Notes under the pieces: model-generated
The model's input: only the letters and a program-made list of their open reading frames with translations
Databases searched by the model: none
What the model was told of the DNA's origin: nothing
Assembly (NCBI GenBank): GCA_016219985.1
Contig: JACRJO010000036.1
Coordinates: 52,108 to 116,107 of the forward strand
From: Sphingobacteriales bacterium
GTDB lineage: Bacteria > Bacteroidota > Bacteroidia > Chitinophagales > Chitinophagaceae
Reading direction: 5' to 3'
Length of the DNA stretch: 64,000 nt
Made by a program: the position numbers and the translations under genes
In this document: piece by piece, positions 17,925-25,818 of the stretch
Numbering within the stretch: position 1 is the first letter of the stretch
How the letters are laid out: every line of letters starts with the position of its first letter

Positions 17925-19924
17925 CAGATCAGCTTTAATGCAGTCCCGAGGAATACAAGGACAATAAAGAATATTCCATACAGGATATACATCTGTATTT
18001 TACCGTTTTGAATAAACTGAAAATAATTCATTGAATACAGCAACCGGTCCACCAGCCCGTCTAAGACCCGCGTTACAAAAAAGTCATTGTAATGGGAGGA
18101 ATATTTCCGTTCCGGCGGAAAGATCTCATTCGTCCTGATCTCCTTGTACTTCTTTTTTTCCAGGAGCATAAAATTCATCAGTTTCCCCAGGGATTTGGAA
18201 AAGGATTTCCCGGTGTACTGCATATTCGCTGAAGGAGCAGTGTACCCGCAACCCCAGGTGGGACCGGTGCTGACAGGGCGCCGGCCGGTAAGTTTTTTCC
18301 TGGTAAAATAGATCAGCGCCAGTAAGGCAAGGAAGAGCAGTGAAAACCTTCCAATGGCGGATATGCTGTTGCCCAGCGCCGCGGGGATCCGGAAGTCTTC
18401 GCCTGCCATTACCGGCAGGTACGCGGATACAATGGAGCCTGTTACCGAAAAATAAAACAGGGGGAACAAACCAACAGACAGCATAATGAGTATGATGAAA
18501 TATTGCGGCAGGCGCATGACCGGGGATACCTCCCTCGGTTCCCGCGGTAATGGAGAACGGGGGTTGCCGAGAAATACCGTTCCAAAACTTTTGGTGAAGG
18601 TGAGCATGGAGACCCCCCCGATAAATGCCAGCCCGGCCAGGGCGGAGATCATCAGGGTATTGTTGGCGATGCCGATCGATTTTATTCCCAGCAATATTCC
18701 TGAGTATAAAAGAAATTCGGATACGAACCCGTTAAATGGCGGCAGTCCCCCGATGGCCATGGCGCCGACCAGGAAAAATACCGCTGATACCGGCATCCGG
18801 TGTATCAGTCCACCCAGCTTTTCCATATCCCGGGTATGGGTTTGCAGGTACACCGAACCGGCCGTGAAGAAGAGGAGCGATTTAAAAAGAGAATGATTTA
18901 AGGTATGAAGCAGGGCGCCGGTAAATCCCAATACCACCAATAACCCGTTCCCGCTTCCCAGTCCCAGTAAGCCCAGCCCGATCCCGATCCCGATGATCCC
19001 GATATTTTCAATGGTGCAGTAGGCGAGCATTTTCTTGATATCCCGGTGAACCGACGCATTTAAGATGCCATATATACCGGTGAGCACAGAGAGGATCACC
19101 ACGATTTCCCCGATCAGTATATAATCCTGTTTCAGGAAAAAAACCATACGGAAAATGCCATAAATACCCAGTTTCACAATGACGCCGGACATCACGCCCG
19201 AGATATGTGAAGGGGCGGCCGGGTGCGCCTGCGGCAACCAGGAATGTAAAGGAACGAAGCCGGCCTTTATGCCAAAGCCTGTAAAAAACAGGAAGAAGAG
19301 CCAAAAATTGGAATGCGAGGAAAAAAAATGCTCAATGGCCGAAAATTCCAGGGAGCCTTCTGAAAAATAAACCCAGATAAATGCTGCTGCGAGGAAAAGT
19401 ACACCCATATGCATCTGCACCAGGTAATTGATACCGGCCTGCAGCGTGGACTTCTGCTGATGATCAAACAGCACCAGCAGGAATGAGGAGATGGACATTA
19501 ATTCCCATACGATCAGAAATACCAGGCCATTCTGCGCCATACAAACCCATAACATGGAACCCTGGAACAGCAGGAACAATACCCAGTGCAGGGAAAGATT
19601 GGCCCGCTGCGCTTCATACTGTTTCATATAACCGGTTCCGTAAAGAGCACCGTTGATACAGGTCAGGTTGATGATCAGCATAAACCAGGCAGAGAGGCGG
19701 TCCACATGAAAAGACCAGTTGCCGGCCAGCTGGTTGACGCTGAGCACGAGGTGGGTATCCTGTCCGCCCAGGGCTTTTACAGCCGGAACCGTGGTAACCG
19801 CGGCCTCTAAACAAACAATAAAAAAACTCAGCCGCGCCCTGAAGGGGTGCGGGACAAACGGGATCGTGATCATTCCCGCTACAGGCAATAACAAGGCAAA
19901 TACTAATAGTGTAGATTCATTCAT
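17924..19924 (-). CDS. First HyfB-like antiporter-type subunit
   Basis: A 666-residue membrane protein and the first gene of the seven-gene operon. Ion-path residues are present: WELMSISSFLLV (helix 5 Glu), GFGIKAGFVPLHSWLPQAH (helix 7 Lys), AYCTIENIGIIGIG and LNHSLFKSLLFFTAG. The C-terminal half has TWGCGYTAPSANMQYTGKS, a signature of HyfB/HycC. Hydrogenase-4 operons normally carry one HyfB; here a second copy follows directly, giving three antiporter-like subunits with HyfF. The start ATG at 19924 has a perfect 12-bp GC palindrome 12-23 bases upstream, which may affect initiation. Confidence 0.9.
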   Translation of the reverse strand: MNESTLLVFALLLPVAGMITIPFVPHPFRARLSFFIVCLEAAVTTVPAVKALGGQDTHLVLSVNQLAGNWSFHVDRLSAWFMLIINLTCINGALYGTGYMKQYEAQRANLSLHWVLFLLFQGSMLWVCMAQNGLVFLIVWELMSISSFLLVLFDHQQKSTLQAGINYLVQMHMGVLFLAAAFIWVYFSEGSLEFSAIEHFFSSHSNFWLFFLFFTGFGIKAGFVPLHSWLPQAHPAAPSHISGVMSGVIVKLGIYGIFRMVFFLKQDYILIGEIVVILSVLTGIYGILNASVHRDIKKMLAYCTIENIGIIGIGIGLGLLGLGSGNGLLVVLGFTGALLHTLNHSLFKSLLFFTAGSVYLQTHTRDMEKLGGLIHRMPVSAVFFLVGAMAIGGLPPFNGFVSEFLLYSGILLGIKSIGIANNTLMISALAGLAFIGGVSMLTFTKSFGTVFLGNPRSPLPREPREVSPVMRLPQYFIILIMLSVGLFPLFYFSVTGSIVSAYLPVMAGEDFRIPAALGNSISAIGRFSLLFLALLALIYFTRKKLTGRRPVSTGPTWGCGYTAPSANMQYTGKSFSKSLGKLMNFMLLEKKKYKEIRTNEIFPPERKYSSHYNDFFVTRVLDGLVDRLLYSMNYFQFIQNGKIQMYILYGIFFIVLVFLGTALKLI

Positions 19925-19935
19925 AGATACCGGGT

Positions 19936-19947
19936 GGGGGATCCCCC
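19936..19947. promoter_or_regulatory. 12-bp perfect palindrome ahead of the Hyf-like operon start
   Basis: GGGGGATCCCCC lies 12-23 bases before the first start codon of the operon, overlapping the only purine-rich stretch that could act as a ribosome site on the minus strand. It could fold in the mRNA or be a protein site. No companion copy was noticed elsewhere in the window. Confidence 0.3.
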
Positions 19948-20019
19948 TCTTCTCATTCAGTTGCTTGAAATATCGGGACAGGCCGTTCTTCAGTGATTTT
20001 TATACGATGGGCAGGTTAA

Positions 20020-20053
20020 GAAAAAACAGGGCCCGGGAAAATCATATTCCCGG
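20020..20053 (-). terminator. Possible terminator after the small hypothetical gene
   Basis: On the minus strand a 7-bp stem (20047-20053 with 20033-20039, 7-nt loop) is followed, after a short GC stretch, by six T (complement of 20021-20026). It would separate the 20120-20395 gene from the Hyf-like operon. The spacing to the T run is longer than usual. Confidence 0.4.
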
Positions 20054-20119
20054 CAACATCCACTGAACGGCACGCGGCCTGTTCCGTTTTCCTCCCCAAA
20101 GGGCCCCTGCTTTTTATGA

Positions 20120-20395
20120 TCAGGCAGTGGCGCATCTTCGTTGCTTTACATCGTTGAAGTGCCTGCCCGCCGTCTGGATATTGATCCATTGGCGCACATT
20201 CTTACTTCTCGGGTTAAAACTTTCAAAGTCCATGATCAGTTTATCAACAAACCGGATGATGATATGGCCATTCACATTGTTTTGCTCCAGGCTTTTAATG
20301 GCCGTATCGCAAAACCGTTTCACTTCTTCTTCAGAACTGGCTAACAGGACCTTATTAACCAACTTATTTCGGTATTCATCAATTGACAGTGGCAT
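20120..20395 (-). CDS. Small hypothetical protein
   Basis: A 91-residue soluble protein, mostly helical by composition (SIDEYRNKLVNKVLLASSEEEVKRF), with no TM segment. It ends in a basic, Cys-containing tail. I do not recognise the family; the composition and length are those of small conserved proteins in this group. It lies between the methyltransferase gene and the Hyf-like operon, all on the minus strand, but a possible terminator separates it from the operon. Confidence 0.6.
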   Translation of the reverse strand: MPLSIDEYRNKLVNKVLLASSEEEVKRFCDTAIKSLEQNNVNGHIIIRFVDKLIMDFESFNPRSKNVRQWINIQTAGRHFNDVKQRRCATA

Positions 20396-20524
20396 AACAA
20401 CAATAATTTACTACTAAAATGGGTTTCCAACAAATTGATTACAGGATACCCGGGTTTCCGGCCCGCTGTACCTGTTCCTCCCGGCCTTCTGACAAATATA
20501 AAAAGAACAGGGCCTTTCGCTTTC

Positions 20525-21130
20525 TTATACCTTGATCCAAAACTTCAGCAGGTTATCAAACTCCGAGCCCACCTCGTGGTAGTTCTGCGGAATTTCCTCT
20601 TCCAGGCTGTGAAAAGTGGCCAGCCGCGTGCCGCCTGGTTTTTGTTCCAGCTGCCTGAACAAATACCGGTTATAATAATTGTACAACTCACCGGAATAAT
20701 CAATGCTGTCATCTATTTTATCCGTACCGGTAAGGTTTTCGTAAAAAGCATTATAGAAATAGAAATGGTCAAAATTCTTCAGGTCCAGCTGGGTAAAATT
20801 TCCATGAATAAAACTGACCTGGTCCGCCCGGAGGGTTTTCCTCGCTGTTTCTGCATGACCGATCAGGCTTTTCCGTTGTTCAACCCCGTAATACAAGGCG
20901 CCGGGATAGTAATAGGAAGCGCTTAAGCAAAACTTTCCCACCCCGCTTCCGATATCCAGTATCCTTGTCTTGTTTTCAGCAGCGAGGAATTTGGCGGCCT
21001 TCCGCGCAACACTCAATGGTGTCCAGTGCCGGCGGGCCAGCGCCTGAACCGGCAATGGATAGAGCTGGTTAAACTGTTCATCGGAACTAAACCATTTTTC
21101 CGCGTTCATTCTTTTTTCGGCCAGGGGCAT
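20525..21130 (-). CDS. Class I SAM-dependent methyltransferase
   Basis: A 201-residue protein with a Rossmann methyltransferase core: motif I ILDIGSGVGKFCLSA (about 57-71), motif II acidic residue in YYGVEQRKSLIG (about 79-90), then VSFIHGNFTQLD and FDHFYFYNAFYENL for motifs III-IV. The active-site region NAFYEN does not match a named subfamily that I know, so the substrate is unknown. Start ATG at 21130. The GcvH-like gene is 38 bases upstream on the same strand, so the two may be co-transcribed. Confidence 0.82.
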   Translation of the reverse strand: MPLAEKRMNAEKWFSSDEQFNQLYPLPVQALARRHWTPLSVARKAAKFLAAENKTRILDIGSGVGKFCLSASYYYPGALYYGVEQRKSLIGHAETARKTLRADQVSFIHGNFTQLDLKNFDHFYFYNAFYENLTGTDKIDDSIDYSGELYNYYNRYLFRQLEQKPGGTRLATFHSLEEEIPQNYHEVGSEFDNLLKFWIKV

Positions 21131-21168
21131 ACAAATCGACTTAAATAATGATGAGTTTTTTCGCGGAT

Positions 21169-21564
21169 TTATTTCTTCCCGTTCATCCGGTATTGTTTCG
21201 GTAATAACAAGTCCTTTCTTTCATAAGGCAGGGACGGGGCAATCAGGGCGATCCATCCGTTGTTTTCGGGTTGCTGGAGCAGCAGGTTCCGGTTCCCGGA
21301 TAATAAGGTCTCGTTGATCCGGACAATTTTTCCATCAACCGGCATATGGGCTTCGATTTCGTAATCATTATATTTTATCGTAGCTATTACCGTCCCTCTT
21401 TTTTTAAAACCTGAAGGCTCCCGGAAACTGATCTGCTGTATTTCCTTAAAACCGGCGAGTTTGAAACCGCAGATTCCTACATAAGCCACAGCACCCTGAT
21501 AATCAATCCATTCATGATCTATGGTATAATACAGATCCTTGCCGGATGATTTTTCCATGTCCAT
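21169..21564 (-). CDS. GcvH-like protein lacking the lipoyl lysine
   Basis: A 131-residue protein with the H-protein fold: YYTIDHEWIDYQGAVAYVGI at 12-31 and MPVDGKIVRINETLL at 74-88 match the start and the hairpin after the lipoyl site of GcvH. Counting back from PVDG, the lysine that carries lipoate in GcvH falls on D67; the nearest lysine is K64, three residues away in a different local context (IKYNDYEIE). A role in glycine cleavage is therefore doubtful and no gcvT/gcvP is in the window. It is divergent from a Crp/Fnr regulator with only 96 bases between the starts. A -7 element lies four bases before the ATG. Confidence 0.72.
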   Translation of the reverse strand: MDMEKSSGKDLYYTIDHEWIDYQGAVAYVGICGFKLAGFKEIQQISFREPSGFKKRGTVIATIKYNDYEIEAHMPVDGKIVRINETLLSGNRNLLLQQPENNGWIALIAPSLPYERKDLLLPKQYRMNGKK

Positions 21565-21568
21565 ACTG

Positions 21569-21576
21569 CAAAGCTA
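21569..21576 (-). promoter_or_regulatory. Bacteroidota -7 element for the GcvH-like gene
   Basis: Reads TAGCTTTG on the minus strand, matching TAnnTTTG. It ends four bases before the ATG at 21564, so transcription probably begins at or beside the start codon. No good -33 TTTG was seen. Confidence 0.5.
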
Positions 21577-21646
21577 TCGGTCACCTGCCTTCCATACAGT
21601 AAACCTTATCAGCCTAAAAAGTGAGTTTTGTCAGTTTTTTAAAAAG

Positions 21647-21654
21647 TAAATTTG
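21647..21654 (+). promoter_or_regulatory. Bacteroidota -7 element for the Crp/Fnr-type gene
   Basis: TAAATTTG matches TAnnTTTG and ends six bases before the ATG at 21661. A TTTG at 21627-21630 could be the -33 element, although the 16-base spacing is short. The layout suggests a leaderless mRNA. Confidence 0.5.
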
Positions 21655-21660
21655 TACCTC

Positions 21661-22368
21661 ATGAGCATCAAAGGCATATTTCCGATTGATAAATGGTATT
21701 TTGAAAGCGACTCCATCCTGACCGACCTGCCTGCTGAGGACCTGGAACTGCTGATGGTCAATAAAACGGAACGGAACTACAAGAAGGGGGAGATCATTTT
21801 TTGGGAAGGCACATACCCCGCGGGTATTTTTTTTATACTCAACGGGAAAGTAAAAAAATACAAGTTAGATAAAGAAGGGCGGGAGCAGATCATTTATGTG
21901 GCCAATACCGGGGAACTGTTGGGCTATCATGCCCTGCTGGCGGAGGACCGTTACCCCGATTCCGCTGCTGTGCTGGAGGAAAGCAAGATCGCCTTTATAC
22001 CCAAGACCGACTTTCTGCATACGTTACAACAATCGGGAGTTCTGAACCGGAAGCTGCTAAAAACCCTGAGCCACGAGTTTGCCGTGCTGGCAAACAGCCT
22101 GTCCATGTTTGCCCGGAAATCGGTTCGGGAAAGACTGGCCCTTCAATTAATTGTCATCCGGGAAAAATACAAAACCAATTTCCAGGCCGGTATGCCGGTG
22201 GAAATAAACATGAGCCGCGAGGACCTGGCCAGCCTGGTGGGTACGGCGCGGGAAAATGTTGTGCGGGTGCTGACCGAATTCAAACAGGATGGCATCCTCG
22301 AAACAAAGGGAAGAAAAATCATTGTACATGATGTCAGCCGGCTGATTGAAATTGCCAATTACAAGTAA
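21661..22368 (+). CDS. Crp/Fnr-family transcriptional regulator
   Basis: A 235-residue protein with an N-terminal cyclic-nucleotide-binding-like barrel (about 15-130; YKKGEIIFWEGTYPAGIFFILNG split over the typical strands) and a C-terminal winged helix (about 170-230) with recognition region SREDLASLVGTARENVVRVL. It has no cysteine, so it is not an oxygen-sensing Fe-S FNR, and the ligand-binding RxS pattern of CRP is absent; the signal is unknown. The frame is open back to a TTG inside the -7 element, so the ATG at 21661 is chosen. It is divergent from the GcvH-like gene and may regulate it or the Hyf-like operon; that is a guess from position. Confidence 0.9.
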   Translation: MSIKGIFPIDKWYFESDSILTDLPAEDLELLMVNKTERNYKKGEIIFWEGTYPAGIFFILNGKVKKYKLDKEGREQIIYVANTGELLGYHALLAEDRYPDSAAVLEESKIAFIPKTDFLHTLQQSGVLNRKLLKTLSHEFAVLANSLSMFARKSVRERLALQLIVIREKYKTNFQAGMPVEINMSREDLASLVGTARENVVRVLTEFKQDGILETKGRKIIVHDVSRLIEIANYK

Positions 22369-22484
22369 ACCGGCTGTTGTTTTTACCAACACCCGTTTGT
22401 TTTACCCCGTTCAGCACAACAGTCTTTCATCTAAATTTTACCAGTTGCAGACAATAGCTGAACTTAGCGACCCATTGAAACAAA

Positions 22485-23720
22485 ATGAAGGATAAACGCC
22501 AGGCGGCTGTAGGTTTTATTTTCATTACCCTTATCATTGATGTAATGGGCTGGGGGCTGATCATTCCGGTGATGCCCCGGCTGATTGCGGAATTAAAGGG
22601 GATTGCTATTAATGAAGCCAGCTCCTATGGCGCCTGGCTGATCTCTGCCTATGCCATCACCCAATTCATTTTTGCCCCCTTTGTCGGTAACCTGAGCGAC
22701 CGGTATGGCCGCCGTCCCATCTTGCTGGCCTCTTTGCTGGGCTTTGGACTGGATTATATCATCCTGGCCCTTGCTCCTTCCTATGGATGGCTATTCGCCG
22801 GCCGGATCATTGCCGGTATTACCGGGGCCAGCTTTACCACCGCCGCCGCTTATATAGCCGATATCAGTACGCCGGAAACGAGGGCAAAAAATTTCGGTCT
22901 CATCGGGGCAGCCTTCGGACTCGGCTTTGTTATCGGGCCCGCCCTGGGCGGCTTATTAGCCGGGTGGGGGATCCGGGCTCCTTTTTATGCCGCCGCCGCC
23001 TTGTGCCTGCTGAATGCCCTCTATGGTTTTTTTGTTTTGCCGGAATCGCTCCGCGCCGAAAACCGGCGGCCTTTTGAATGGAAAAGAGCCAATCCGCTCG
23101 GCGCCTTCCGCTTATTAAAGAAATATCCGGTCATCGATAGCCTGGCTCTTTGTTTTTTCCTGATCTACCTCGCGGCCCAGGCCGTGCAGGGCAACTGGAA
23201 TTTCTTTACCATTTACCGCTTTCACTGGAGCGAAAGTACCGTGGGACTGTCACTGGCAGTTGTGGGGTTACTGGTAGGTCTTGTACAGGCCGGGCTGACC
23301 CGGGTGGTGAATCCGCTGCTCGGGAATGAAAAGTCGGTATACGCCGGCCTGCTGCTTTATACACTGGGTCTCGTTTTATTCGCGTTTGCCACGGAGGGCT
23401 GGATGATGTTTCTTTTCCTGGTGCCCTATTGCCTCGGGGGTGTGGCGGGACCGGCCCTGCAGTCCATCCTGGCCGGGCATGTTCCCTCCAATGAACAAGG
23501 CGCTTTACAGGGTACTCTGACCAGCCTGATGAGCCTGACCACGATCATCGGTCCGCTTATCATGAATAACCTGTTCCGGTATTTTACCTCCCCCAAAGCG
23601 CCCTTTTATTTTCCCGGGATCCCCTTTTTATTAGCCGCTGTATTTATGCTCGGCAGCGCCATCATTGCCTGGACCGTACTTAGCCGTGAAAAAAACAGGA
23701 TGACCGGCCACCCCGCATGA
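22485..23720 (+). CDS. MFS transporter of the TCR/Tet type
   Basis: A 411-residue permease with about 12 TM helices. Motif A lies in the helix 2-3 loop (GNLSDRYGRRPILL), and the helix 4-5 region (GRIIAGITGASFTTAAAYIAD followed by GLGFVIGPALGG) is the antiporter motif C region of the drug/H+ exporters related to TetA. The substrate is unknown; TetA-like proteins without the tetracycline context are common in this phylum. It is monocistronic, with 116 bases before and 142 bases after. Confidence 0.87.
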   Translation: MKDKRQAAVGFIFITLIIDVMGWGLIIPVMPRLIAELKGIAINEASSYGAWLISAYAITQFIFAPFVGNLSDRYGRRPILLASLLGFGLDYIILALAPSYGWLFAGRIIAGITGASFTTAAAYIADISTPETRAKNFGLIGAAFGLGFVIGPALGGLLAGWGIRAPFYAAAALCLLNALYGFFVLPESLRAENRRPFEWKRANPLGAFRLLKKYPVIDSLALCFFLIYLAAQAVQGNWNFFTIYRFHWSESTVGLSLAVVGLLVGLVQAGLTRVVNPLLGNEKSVYAGLLLYTLGLVLFAFATEGWMMFLFLVPYCLGGVAGPALQSILAGHVPSNEQGALQGTLTSLMSLTTIIGPLIMNNLFRYFTSPKAPFYFPGIPFLLAAVFMLGSAIIAWTVLSREKNRMTGHPA

Positions 23721-23862
23721 CCTAATCAAACTCATACGCTTTTATGATAAATAGCAATTACCAGGTAGTCACTTTTATTGATTTTTACAACGCTGAAATA
23801 AATTCTTCATTTCGGCGCCCCGATTGCCTGCCTTTTTATAAATTCCTTTAAATTTTCTGTTT

Positions 23863-25722
23863 ATGTCACAACACTCCAATTTTTTTGCCATGGAAACAGC
23901 CCCGGCAAGGGCAGAACTGGAAACATGGGTAAAGCAAATGGCTTCTTTTTGTGAAGCCAGCCAGGTACACTGGTGCGACGGCTCCAAAGAAGAATACGAC
24001 AATCTCTGCCAGCTGCTGGTAACAAGAGGTACGTTTATAAAACTGAACCCTGAGAAACGGCCCAACAGCTTTGCCTGTTTCAGCGATCCGAGTGATGTGG
24101 CCCGCGTGGAAGACAAGACCTTTATCTGCAGCCTGCGCAAGGAAGATGCCGGTCCCACCAATAACTGGATGGAACCGGTGGTTATGAAAAAGAAACTGCA
24201 GGACCTGATGCAGGGCTGTATGAAGGGCCGGACCCTTTATGTAATTCCTTTTTGTATGGGGCCCATTGGTTCTCCTTTATCCCGCTACGGGGTGCAGATC
24301 ACCGACTCTGAATATGTAGTGGTGAATATGCGGATCATGACCCGCATGGGCCACGAGGTATTGCCCTACCTGCAAAAGAAAAGTTATGTAAAATGCCTGC
24401 ATACAGTGGGAGCGCCGCTGGAAGGAAACGAAAAAGACAGCACCTGGCCCTGTAACCCGGATGTAAAATATATCTCCCATTTCCCCGAAGAGCGGCTGAT
24501 TATTTCGTATGGCAGCGGCTATGGCGGCAATGCCCTGATGGGTAAAAAATGCTTCGCCCTCCGCATTGCTTCCACGATGGGTCGTGAAGAAGGCTGGCTG
24601 GCCGAACACATGCTGATCATGGGAGTGGAATCACCGGACAAGAAAAAAACGTACGTGGGAGCCGCCTTTCCGAGCGCCTGCGGCAAAACGAATTTTGCCA
24701 TGATGATCCCGCCCAAGGAGTTTGAGGGCTGGAAAGTGACCACTGTTGGAGATGATATTGCCTGGATCCACAAAGGCAATGACGGCAGTTTATATGCCAT
24801 CAACCCCGAGGCCGGCTATTTTGGCGTGGCCCCCGGTACCAACCACAAGACCAATCCCAATGCGATGGAAAGCATTAAAGCCAATACCATCTTTACCAAT
24901 GTGGCCATTACGGCAGATAAAGATGTATGGTGGGAAGGATTGACCAAGGAAGTTCCGGAAGGAATGACCGACTGGCATGGCCAGCCTTACGATCCCAGCA
25001 GCGGCAAACCGGCAGCACACCCCAATTCCCGTTTTACCGCCCCGGCTTACCAGAACCCCGCCATCGATGCGGACTGGGAAAACCCGAACGGCGTGCATAT
25101 TGAAGGTTTTATTTTCGGCGGAAGAAGAAGTACCGGAATTCCCCTCGTGTACCAATCCTTTAACTGGAACTTTGGCGTGTACCTCGCCACCACCATGGGC
25201 AGTGAGATGACGGCTGCCGCTTTTGGTGAGATCGGGAAAGTGCGCCGCGACCCCTTTGCCATGCTTCCCTTTATGGGCTATCATATCGGTGATTATGTAA
25301 ACCACTGGTTGCAGTTTGGCCGCGACCTGCCCAATGCCCCCCGTATATTTGGCGTGAACTGGTTCCGGAAAGATGAGAACGGGCAGTTTATATGGCCGGG
25401 ATTCGGCAATAATATCCGTCCGCTGAAATGGATCGTAGAACGGATCCGGGGTAATGCCTCTTCCGTGGAAAGCCCCATCGGCTGGATGCCCCGTTACGAG
25501 GATATCGACTGGAGCGGGCTGGAAGAATTCAGCAAAGAAGATTTTGCGAAAATCATGACCGTGGACCGCGAACCGGGCAAACAGGAGCTCCTGTCACACG
25601 AAGAACTATTTGAAAAGATGTATGATAAACTGCCTAAAGAGTTTCTCTTTATGCGTGAATTGCTTCTCTCTGCACTATGGCGTTCTCCTGAACACTGGAG
25701 CCTGCAACCGGAGAGAGGCTGA
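23863..25722 (+). CDS. pckG: Phosphoenolpyruvate carboxykinase, GTP-dependent
   Basis: A 619-residue enzyme converting oxaloacetate and GTP to phosphoenolpyruvate, the entry step of gluconeogenesis. The GTP type is shown by FPSACGKTNFAMM, the kinase P-loop preceded by the reactive Cys characteristic of this class, by RVEDKTFICS in the N-terminal domain, and by FGGRRSTGIPLVYQ in the C-terminal domain. Length is normal for the family. The start ATG at 23863 gives the usual N terminus. It stands alone between the MFS gene and the AspT-type transporter. Confidence 0.97.
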   Translation: MSQHSNFFAMETAPARAELETWVKQMASFCEASQVHWCDGSKEEYDNLCQLLVTRGTFIKLNPEKRPNSFACFSDPSDVARVEDKTFICSLRKEDAGPTNNWMEPVVMKKKLQDLMQGCMKGRTLYVIPFCMGPIGSPLSRYGVQITDSEYVVVNMRIMTRMGHEVLPYLQKKSYVKCLHTVGAPLEGNEKDSTWPCNPDVKYISHFPEERLIISYGSGYGGNALMGKKCFALRIASTMGREEGWLAEHMLIMGVESPDKKKTYVGAAFPSACGKTNFAMMIPPKEFEGWKVTTVGDDIAWIHKGNDGSLYAINPEAGYFGVAPGTNHKTNPNAMESIKANTIFTNVAITADKDVWWEGLTKEVPEGMTDWHGQPYDPSSGKPAAHPNSRFTAPAYQNPAIDADWENPNGVHIEGFIFGGRRSTGIPLVYQSFNWNFGVYLATTMGSEMTAAAFGEIGKVRRDPFAMLPFMGYHIGDYVNHWLQFGRDLPNAPRIFGVNWFRKDENGQFIWPGFGNNIRPLKWIVERIRGNASSVESPIGWMPRYEDIDWSGLEEFSKEDFAKIMTVDREPGKQELLSHEELFEKMYDKLPKEFLFMRELLLSALWRSPEHWSLQPERG

Positions 25723-25818
25723 CCTCTGGCTGATTGCTTCCACATTTACCACTATAAACAAGGTGGTTGGAAAATTCCAGCCACCTGTTTATAGACTTTA
25801 TTCATTGAAATCATTTTT

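Noticed and set aside
10617..19924. Respiratory complex I (nuo operon)
   Set aside because: HyfE-type and HyfB-type subunits with the WGCGYT signature, a NuoC-NuoD fusion, and no NuoE/F/G, J, K, L or M set argue for a hydrogenase-4-like complex.
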